From Hibiscus mutabilis (lineage: Eukaryota; Streptophyta; Magnoliopsida; Malvales; Malvaceae), in NCBI GenBank assembly GCA_019671005.1, contig JAGYYJ010000566.1, positions 1 through 64,000 on the forward strand: 64,000 nucleotides of DNA, in the 5' to 3' direction. Positions 57,445 to 64,000 of this stretch are shown one piece after another. The notes below the pieces were generated by a model. That model had not been told where the DNA came from, ran no database searches, and saw only the letters and a list, made by a program, of their open reading frames with translations. The position numbers and the translations under genes are program-made. Positions within the stretch are counted from its first letter, which is position 1. Each line of letters starts with the position of its first letter.

Positions 57445-58044
57445 TTCTGGACCAATTTGGCTATTTTAAGTACCAAAATACTTAGAAAATATTTAGGGTT
57501 TAAAGTTTTAACTTAAAAATTATTTTAAGTTAGAATCTTTGTCAATTTGTGAGTCTTTTGAGTAATTAAAATTTATTCCTTTTTATAAAATAATCATTGT
57601 TGTACAAAACCAAATATAGCTTTATCATATTTTAAATATATGTTCACGCAAAACATTTTCTTTTATGAGTGTGAAAAAAAATTAATTTTGTAAAATATTT
57701 TTTTTAACCTACGTGGGATACCAATATAAGTAGAAAAAATAGTATCAAATTATGAAAAAAAATATGTTTTCAACGTCTTGATCAGTTCAACATCTTGATG
57801 ATCAGTTCAACATATAGAGGACGGGGTTTGATGAACATCTCTGTTAAATCTATATTTGATTTTGATATACAAATTAATTTTGATATAATAAAGATTATTT
57901 TTGTAAAAAGGAATAAATTTTTAAGTACTCAATTTACTCACTAAATTAACAAACATTCGAACTTAATTTTTTTAAAGTCAAAACTTAAATCCCTAAATAT
58001 TTTTCAAGTATTTTGGTACTCAAAATAGCCAATTTGATACAGGA

Positions 58045-58525
58045 GTACCGATACAGCCTATGGAGTATCGGTACGATTTTTCGCTACTGAAAAGCTAATT
58101 TATGCTTAATGGCTATATGGTACCGATACAGTTATGCGCGTATCGATATGCCTTTGTAAAACTGAAAACCAAATTGACTATGAGTATTGGTACGACTTTT
58201 AGCGTACCGGTACGGGGTTAAAGATTTTCCAAATCTTTTCAGTTATTATTCAACCGTTGCCTTGTCAGTTTTATTGGAACCATAATTTTTGAAAAACGGT
58301 TATGCCTACCGTAACCCTCATAGGCGTATCGATACGGTTTTTCAACCAAAACTTTCAAAGAATCCAATGAGCAAAATGGTATCGAAACGGTACGGACAAT
58401 ACCGATACCCCTTGTAAAATAGTCACTCTGTGCCGATACGCCTGCTCGCGTACCAGTACCTCTTTGTTTGCAACGACTCTTTCTTCTTATGGTAGGTACC
58501 GATACGAGTACTCGTGTACCGATGC
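58045..58525. repeat. Right-arm array of seven 30-bp palindrome-pair modules
   Basis: Modules at 58045-58074, 58120-58149, 58184-58213, 58306-58335, 58379-58408, 58430-58459 and 58496-58525, all with a 10-bp spacer. They mirror the left-arm modules in inverted order. The modules at 58306 and 58379 have one weak decamer each. Confidence 0.9.
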
Positions 58526-59092
58526 CCAGTGTCGTCAAACAACATTTATTGTGGGAAAAATGCAACCCAATAGCTATAATCAATATCTCAACTACCCAAA
58601 CGACTAGAAATTAATGAGGAGGTATAAAATCAAGTCTACAAAGCTTCTTCAACAATTTAACAAGTCTAAAGCATTCAAGCACACATTCAACATCTTTGAG
58701 CTTAATTTGTAAAATTCTTGTAAACCCACATGAGAGTCATTTATTGTAATCTTTTTACTCAAGTGTTTGGGGTTGAGTGAGCCTTAAAATTGCACAAACA
58801 TATTGCATTTGTGAGGTTTTTCAGTTTGCTAAATTTGTAATTCTCTTTGAGAGTGTTCTTAAGGTGTTAGGATATAAACCTTTAGAGAGTTGTAAGGTTA
58901 TCTCCTTAAGCCTCAAAAGGAAAGCAAATCTAGTGGATTTGAGAAATCTTTAGTGTGGATAGCTAAGGTAGTAGATGTGAACATACTCTAAATTTCTTTT
59001 GTTTTTTTCTTTGCTTCCACAAATTTTTTAATTGCCAATTCACTCCCACTCTTGGCCATTTGCAATTGACTGTTCATCCCAACAATTTCGTT

Positions 59093-59794
59093 AGGGGTGT
59101 TCATTGTCGGATACTCGATCCTTTCGGGTACTACATAAGCTGGCTCGCGTCCCGCCCGCTTTAGCCGGGTACCTGCTATTTGGGTACCCGAGTAACCGGG
59201 AAATCAAGTAACGGGTACCCGATTCATATTTTTTTTATTTTTTTAAATCTATTTTTTATTAAAAAATCACATTTGAAACACATAAATTTTAAAAATTCAT
59301 AATATACAATGAAAACATAAAAAAAGTAGTGATTTGAAGTTAGTTTTAAATAAGAAATATTTTGATATATATATATATATATTAAATTTATCACCAAAAA
59401 ACATTACAATATTAAACTTGTATAGACATTATGGAACATTTTCCTCCTTTATTTCAAGCAATAATTTTTTATGCAAATTATATGAAAAGGAAATTGTCTA
59501 ATTACAGGGCGTACATAGCCTTATCTGGAATTTTAGATTTTCTAGGATTTGTAGTGTTTTTTATATTTTAATATTTTATATATAAATTATATATTCAATA
59601 AAATATAAAAAATATTAGGTCGGTTAATCGGGTCACCATGTACCCGGTTATAGGCGTTTCTTCAGTCTGGGCCCGACCCGAAAAACTATCTATTTTAGCT
59701 GGTCGGGTACTCGACCCAGATAAAAAAAATTAGGGTAAATACCTAATTTTTTTACTTTCGGGTCAGTCAGGTCTGATAATTTTAAACATCTCTG
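59093..59794. mobile_element. AGGGGTGTTCA-ended element with GGGTACCCG words
   Basis: Starts AGGGGTGTTCATTGTCGGA and ends with the inverse-related TCTGATAATTTTAAACATCT. Both ends are rich in CGGGTACCCGA / GACCCGAAA words, with an AT-rich centre containing an (AT)n tract (59365-59382). Same style as the elements at 52002, 54671 and 62413. Non-coding. Confidence 0.55.
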
Positions 59795-59838
59795 CATCTC
59801 GTTACTCGCAAGTAAAACTGTTCATAGCTTGAGAAAAC

Positions 59839-59995
59839 AGTGATGGTCGAGTGGCCAGAGTTTTCTCACTTGCTTCCTCATTTCCCCTAGGTCTTGGGTT
59901 CTAATCTCAGAAGGAGCACTTTCTTCCTCCTTCTCTCCTAAGTCCTGGGATTAATTTCCAGCAGGAGCAGTCCCCCTTCCTTTGTTGAAAAAAAG
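59839..59995 (+). mobile_element. tRNA-derived SINE
   Basis: 157 bp with a Pol III A box-like TGGTCGAGTGGCC (59844-59856) and a B box-like GGTTCTAATCT (59897-59907), about 54 bp apart as in tRNAs, ending in TTGAAAAAAA. Flanked by TGTTCATAGCTTGAGAAAAC (59819-59838) and TGTCCATAGCTTGGGTAAAC (59996-60015), a 20-bp duplication with three mismatches. The head resembles tRNA-Ser or -Leu type sequence. Mobilised by LINE machinery (family knowledge). Confidence 0.85.
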
Positions 59996-60164
59996 TGTCC
60001 ATAGCTTGGGTAAACTACAACATTAGTCATTAAAATTTAGGATCTGTTTTGTTTTGATCACATAATTATAAAAATTTCATTTTTATTGCTGAACTTTTTG
60101 AATATTTTTTTCTCAATGGGTTGTTAAAACATTAATAGTGTGATAATGTGACCGTTATATATAT

Positions 60165-60340
60165 GGTAAAATTTTGATACACAGGTTGTGTAAAATTAAT
60201 TTTACACAAGCCTGTGTATTTACACTATAAAAACTCAAATCCTAAATTCTCAACCTTAACCCTAAAAAACTAAACCCTAAACTAAAACTAAAAGGCACGT
60301 GTAAACTAAAGTTTACACGGCTTGTGTATCAAATTTTTTT
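60165..60340. mobile_element. MITE with telomere-like core
   Basis: AAAATTTTGATACACAGG at the left is the inverse of CTTGTGTATCAAATTTTTT at the right. The core has AACCCTAAA-type words (60235-60285). It contains a second internal inverted repeat (GTGTAAAATTAATTTTACAC, 60188-60207). A related end (CTTGTGTATCAATTTTTTTT) occurs near 62722-62741. Confidence 0.65.
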
Positions 60341-60392
60341 CTATATATATATAATTTCTAAACCACTATGACCAGGGACAGACATAAGAATT

Positions 60393-60548
60393 TATATCAG
60401 GGGTTAACTTATAAAATTTTAGGGGTGAACTTAAAAGATTATAGGGGCCGAAAATAAGTTTTCAGTAAAAAATATATAAAAATTTTAAAATCATATACGA
60501 ATTTCAAATTTTAAGAGAGCGACCGCCCCCTTGGTCCATCCTTGACTC
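60393..60548. repeat. MITE-like fragment
   Basis: CCAGGGACAGACATAAGAA at the left and the inverse-related GGTCCATCCTTGACTC at the right, with TAGGGGCCGAAAATAAG and GCGACCGCCCCC inside. The borders are approximate. Confidence 0.4.
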
Positions 60549-60549
60549 C

Positions 60550-62322
60550 GACTGATATTGTTGGTTGACTGTCATCCTTCATCGTATGGGACAAGAATTG
60601 TACTAAGATATTCACATTTCTCTCCTCTTTCTTCTCATCGGTTTAATTCTTCATGAGTCAAAATTGACGAAGTCCATCTAAAACTTCAACCTTCTAATGT
60701 TCGGATCTCCTTCGAGATACATTGTTAGTCTTATCGAAAGAACATTTTTCACTATTCAAATTTTTGAACGGACTCCTTAATCCCTTCAAATTCGATAAAG
60801 TTCAGACTCAAAAAATTATTATTTTTATTTAATTTTATAAGTTTTGAATAACTTTTAAAAAATTTAAACCGAAAGAATAGTAGACGACGATGAATTGACA
60901 TCAATATTAGAGAATAACGATTTCTGATGGCGGTTAAAAATAAGAAAATCCTAAATTAGATGAAAAAGAAGATGATGATGAAGTAAAAAAATGAAAAAAT
61001 AATGGTGTGTCCTAAAGAAAATGAATAATTTTTTTACTTCCACGTTAGCACACTTCAACACAAAAATGTCACTTCAAAATCATCGTTTCTAACATCTACC
61101 ATTCTAATTATATCATAAACTTCAACTTTCACCATTAATCTTCATTCAAGACATAATCTATAGTAAACTTTTCCATGAAAAATTACTACTAAAATGAAGA
61201 GCTTGAAGTGTAGAACAAATTATTCTAAAGTGACATACCTTGATTCAAACTCAAAACCTTCAAAATTTGACTTAAAGCTTGCAAAAATTCTTTCTCCCAC
61301 TCGACAATGGCATTCGGCACCTTCCTTTAGGTGAAGAAGATGATTTATTTCATCTTTTATTTTGGTTAATACACATGTACATTATCTTTATTATAATAAT
61401 GACACATGTATACCTTAAAATGAATTTTAAATTCATTTTCTAGCCTTTTACAACTTTAACCTCCAACTATATCTTATTTTACATATTTTCTTCCATCATG
61501 CCATCCCATTAAAATTAGACCGATTTGGTTCCAATCTAATCGACCTTCATCAAATTTTATTTTATTCGATCCAAAAATTCGAATTTTATTCAATACGATT
61601 TCCAAATTTTCTTCCTTTAAACCTTTACAATCATTCCATCATATTCTAACCATATTTAGTTAGAATCCAACCAAATGTAATAAAATATTCATAAAATAAT
61701 ACGTTCTCACTTTTCCATAATTTTTTGGAACCGTCTTTAAAATTTCAGTTTGATCCGATATACCGATAATTATCAAAAATTCTTATCGGATACATTTCCT
61801 CTATCGAATTATCAATTCTACTTTGGAAATTTCTTATTTCCAAAATTCCATAAATAATTTCACAACTTAATACAAAATCCTTCATTTAATAAAGTCAACT
61901 TTAAAATTTTGACTCGATCCAAAAATATCGATAATTGCCCAAAATCTCTATCGGGTAACATCTTTCTTGAAAATTCTTCATCAAACATTTATACAAATCT
62001 TTCCCATTTCTTCTGAGTCCTTTTTACTGATCAAAATACTGACATGTGATACTTCCTAGAAGGTCACCCATCATTGTATTTCCCTGGCCTGAGCACGCTT
62101 AATCATTACTTTCGATTCAAATTCGGTACCTTCTTCCGTATTCTAATTCTTAAAACCGATATCAATGTACCTATTTCGATCCGATTTGCTCTTATACAGA
62201 CTAAAATCACTTGTTAAGGAAATTCACACTTTAGTCCCTAAACTTTTTAAAGTTTACACTTTGACCCCTAAACTTTTCAAAAATTATATTTTAGTCACTT
62301 AAACAAAAGTTGGGATATTACA
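60550..62322 (-). mobile_element. TGTAATATCCC-start repeat with 5S rRNA-derived segment
   Basis: On the minus strand it begins TGTAATATCCCAACTTTTG at 62322, like the repeats at 9581 and 31343. About 210-280 bp inside is a 5S rRNA-like stretch. Further on, GGATCGA-type phrases (TTATCGATATTTTTGGATCG, ATTATCGGTATATCGGATC) recur. Non-coding. The left end is not defined. LTRs carrying 5S sequence are known from Cassandra TRIMs; whether this is one is uncertain. Confidence 0.45.
62040..62110 (-). repeat. 5S rRNA-derived segment
   Basis: The minus strand contains TTAAGCGTGCTCAGGC and GATGGGTGACCTTCTAGGAA, matching the 3' half of plant 5S rRNA, including most of the internal C box, with scattered substitutions. 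The 5' half of 5S, with the A box, is absent. It is therefore not a 5S gene but a fossil inside a repeat. Confidence 0.8.
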
Positions 62323-62412
62323 AGATATGATTCTCTTACACCATGTCAAATTTAAAATTTTTGAACTTTTTTGACCATTGAATGAAGTTAAATGTATTGA
62401 TGAGATTAACTA

Positions 62413-62995
62413 GGGCTATAAATGAAACGAGACAGATCGCAGGCTACTCAAGTCTAACTCGGTCAAAGCTCGACTCGAGCTCGAACTCGGCTCGAGTTCT
62501 TACCGAGCCGAGCTGAACTACTTGATACCCGACTCGAAAAGCTCGCGAGCTACTAAAAATATAATATACTAAATTTTTAATTTTTTTAAAATTAAAAGTC
62601 TAAATTCCTAAACTTAAAACCCTAAACATAAGTCATAAACCCTAAAATCTAAATCTTAAATTCTAAACCCAATAACCTAAACATCTAAACCCTAAAATTA
62701 ACAAGCTTGAATTTACACAACTTGTGTATCAATTTTTTTTCCTAATAGGGCTTTAAATGAGACGTGACAGATCGCGAGCTACTCGAGTCCAACACGATGA
62801 AAGACGGTTAAAACTTGACTCGATTGGGCTCGAATCAAGCTCAAACTCGACTCGAGTTTTTAACAAGCTGAGTCGAGCTCAAATTTTTCAGGCTCGTTAA
62901 AAATTACTCGAGCTTGAACTCGACTTAAAATCTTAACGAGCTGAGTCGAACTTAACACTACTCGAGCTCGACTCAGCTCATTTACACCCCTAAAG
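62413..62995. mobile_element. Element(s) made of CTCGAGCTCGACTCG words
   Basis: Two sub-blocks open alike: GGGCTATAAATGAAACGAGA (62413) and GGGCTTTAAATGAGACGTGA (62748). They contain many CGAGCTCGAACTCG-type words and are separated by a telomere-like CCTAAA block (62595-62700). The right end CATTTACACCCCTAAAG is the inverse of a TAGGGGTGTAAATG start. Probably one element inserted in or duplicated beside another. Non-coding. Confidence 0.55.
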
Positions 62996-63468
62996 TTAAC
63001 AATAGAAAATTAGGAGATTAACAGTAAGAAATGAAAAAATAAGAAATAATTTTAGTAATTTATTTACTTTCATCTAACGGTTCAAAAAGTGTAAAAATAA
63101 TTAAGTTTTACACGGTATACATGGTTGAATTTACTCGCATTACAGAAACCCTTTAGCATGAATTTATTTACAAACACAAAGAAACGTGCTACAGTAACCA
63201 GCGTGTTCCTCAACAAACTCTGCGACCTCTTTAATTTACAAAAGGAGTGAGGGAGCAGCTACCAACAATTGATGTAACAACTCCCTCTTTACATTAAATC
63301 AAAACGAAAATTGGGATCCAAAATCAATAAACTAACAAGAAAATAGTTGTTGCCCCTGCTGGCTGCAATTTCTTTGATTTTTTTTTTTTATATATTTCAG
63401 AGCATGACAATGCTTACAAGCATGTGAATATCCGATAAACCCCGAGCTTACAGCATAGTCTCTTCGAC
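62996..63468. other. 3' flank of the FIZZY-RELATED gene
   Basis: AT-rich, then the probable 3' UTR of the minus-strand gene. No other gene is seen. Confidence 0.4.
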
Positions 63469-64000
63469 TTAACGAATTGTGGTTCTCCCCAAAAATGATG
63501 ATCCTATTTCGCTATCAGTGTTCTGCATTAGAGATCATGCTACAGAATGATGCAGCATTTACTTTTCAATTAAAAGCAGACATTCAACAGTACAAAACCG
63601 AAACTACTTTATTACGTCTGCCCCCATCGAAGGAACTTACAATCCCCACAAACAAAAAGTAAATTTATGTGAGTGGTATTCAAAGGAAAGCCGGATTAAA
63701 TGGTCAGAAAAAAGAAGACTAAAGAAATTGTCAGATAGCCTGGACTCCACCAAATGTAATTACCTGAGAATTAGGAGAAGGGAACACGTTCCAAAACCTT
63801 AGCGTCTCATCTCCAGCTCCAGTAGCTATTTTCTGCGGAAAGGGTTAAAAAAGGGTCACTTCAAACACAGGAAAAGCATCGGTGTATAAATAAAGAGAAA
63901 ATAAAATTGCAGAACTTCTAGTATATTTTAATACTTTTATTGTACTACGGAAGTAGAAGCCAAGGGTAAGTATAAAGCGTGGGAAGGTGACCAACCTGTC
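63469..64000 (-). CDS. FIZZY-RELATED / CCS52A APC/C activator, C-terminal exons (partial)
   Basis: A WD40 co-activator that recruits substrates to the anaphase-promoting complex and promotes endoreduplication (family knowledge). Minus-strand exons: end of an upstream exon (64000-63996, GACAG before GTTGG), 63832-63764 (KIATGAGDETLRFWNVFPSP then NSQ) and the last exon 63522-63469 (NTDSEIGSSFLGRTTIR, stop). Donor and acceptor are GT-AG and the frames join. The last WD repeat and the C-terminal Ile-Arg tail, which docks on the APC/C, are intact. The rest of the gene lies beyond the right edge. The similarity is to FZR2-type proteins; the subtype is inference. Confidence 0.9.

Larger units (their letters stand above)
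56450..59084. mobile_element. Foldback element with palindrome-pair modules
   Basis: Two inverted arms of about 1.2 kb (56450 to about 57620, and about 57850 to 59084) around a ~230-bp AT-rich loop. The outer ends are TGTTAGGATG and the inverse of CATCCCAACA, flanked by ATTT on both sides (56446-56449, 59085-59088). The outer part of each arm contains GGCCAAGAG-type, GGGACACAAG-type and AACCTTCTCAAC-type words. The inner part holds seven modules per arm, each a pair of GTAYCGRTAC-like decamers. No protein is encoded. The ends also fit LTR-type TG...CA termini, so two head-to-head LTR-like units are an alternative. A fragment of the same family is at 31205-31342. Confidence 0.8.

Noticed and set aside
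56967..58525. CRISPR-like array of short repeats with spacers
   Set aside because: Plant nuclear DNA; the repeats are degenerate palindromes in inverted arms, the spacing between modules is irregular and no cas genes exist.
62040..62110. Functional 5S rRNA gene
   Set aside because: Only the 3' half is present, with substitutions, and without the A box, terminator or tandem array.

Overview
The window is nuclear DNA of a flowering plant. It has AT-rich spacers, spliceosomal introns with GT-AG borders, plant-type genes and dense nested transposons. The repeat style and proteins suggest a rosid eudicot, plausibly a cotton-like Malvales species; the species call is inference.

Host genes, left to right: (1) an intronless MOSC-less molybdenum-cofactor-sulfurase-like gene at 15862-17763 (+), broken by one in-frame stop; (2) a complete 12-exon HMG-CoA synthase gene at 22824-26768 (+), whose catalytic residues fall at the positions known for the plant enzyme; (3) an intronless class I TCP transcription factor at 27324-28343 (+); (4) a degenerate tRNA-Lys(CTT) at 33700-33772; (5) an intron-containing but disabled eIF2-alpha gene at 33987-36190 (+); (6) a 7-exon SOC1/AGL14-19-type MADS-box gene at 38502-55333 (+), whose first intron is about 14.9 kb; (7) the last two complete exons of a FIZZY-RELATED/CCS52A-type APC/C activator at 63469-64000 (-), running off the right edge.

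Mobile DNA fills most of the rest. 1-4291 is the 5' part of a Ty3/gypsy element (LTR, PBS, gag, PR, RT, RNase H, start of integrase). 4568-6423 is a long-TIR Mutator-like element with a perfect 9-bp target duplication. 7929-15056 is a decayed L1-type LINE whose reverse-transcriptase core is replaced by another repeat. MADS intron 1 contains a gag-only copia element (39330-42205), a hAT MITE, a 5.4-kb gag-only gypsy relative (43577-48981), a wrecked copia element invaded by a 1.4-kb LTR element that carries a non-retroviral coding fragment (49526-50937), and a LINE insertion (51713-53263). To the right lie a 2.6-kb foldback element built on palindrome pairs (56450-59084), a tRNA-derived SINE, several MITEs and a 5S-rRNA-derived segment.

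The most unusual structure is the foldback at 56450-59084. Its two inverted arms each hold seven 30-bp modules, each a pair of near-palindromic decamers (GTAYCGRTAC type); 13 of the 14 modules have exactly a 10-bp spacer. Next come the gypsy-like element with a duplicated LTR end and an array of primer-binding-site-like copies, and the copia LTR whose promoter segment is triplicated in only one LTR.

The genes do not form an operon or pathway. They are independent plant genes spaced by repeats. Exon borders were placed by hand from splice signals, reading frame and known family sequence; no alignment or search was run.
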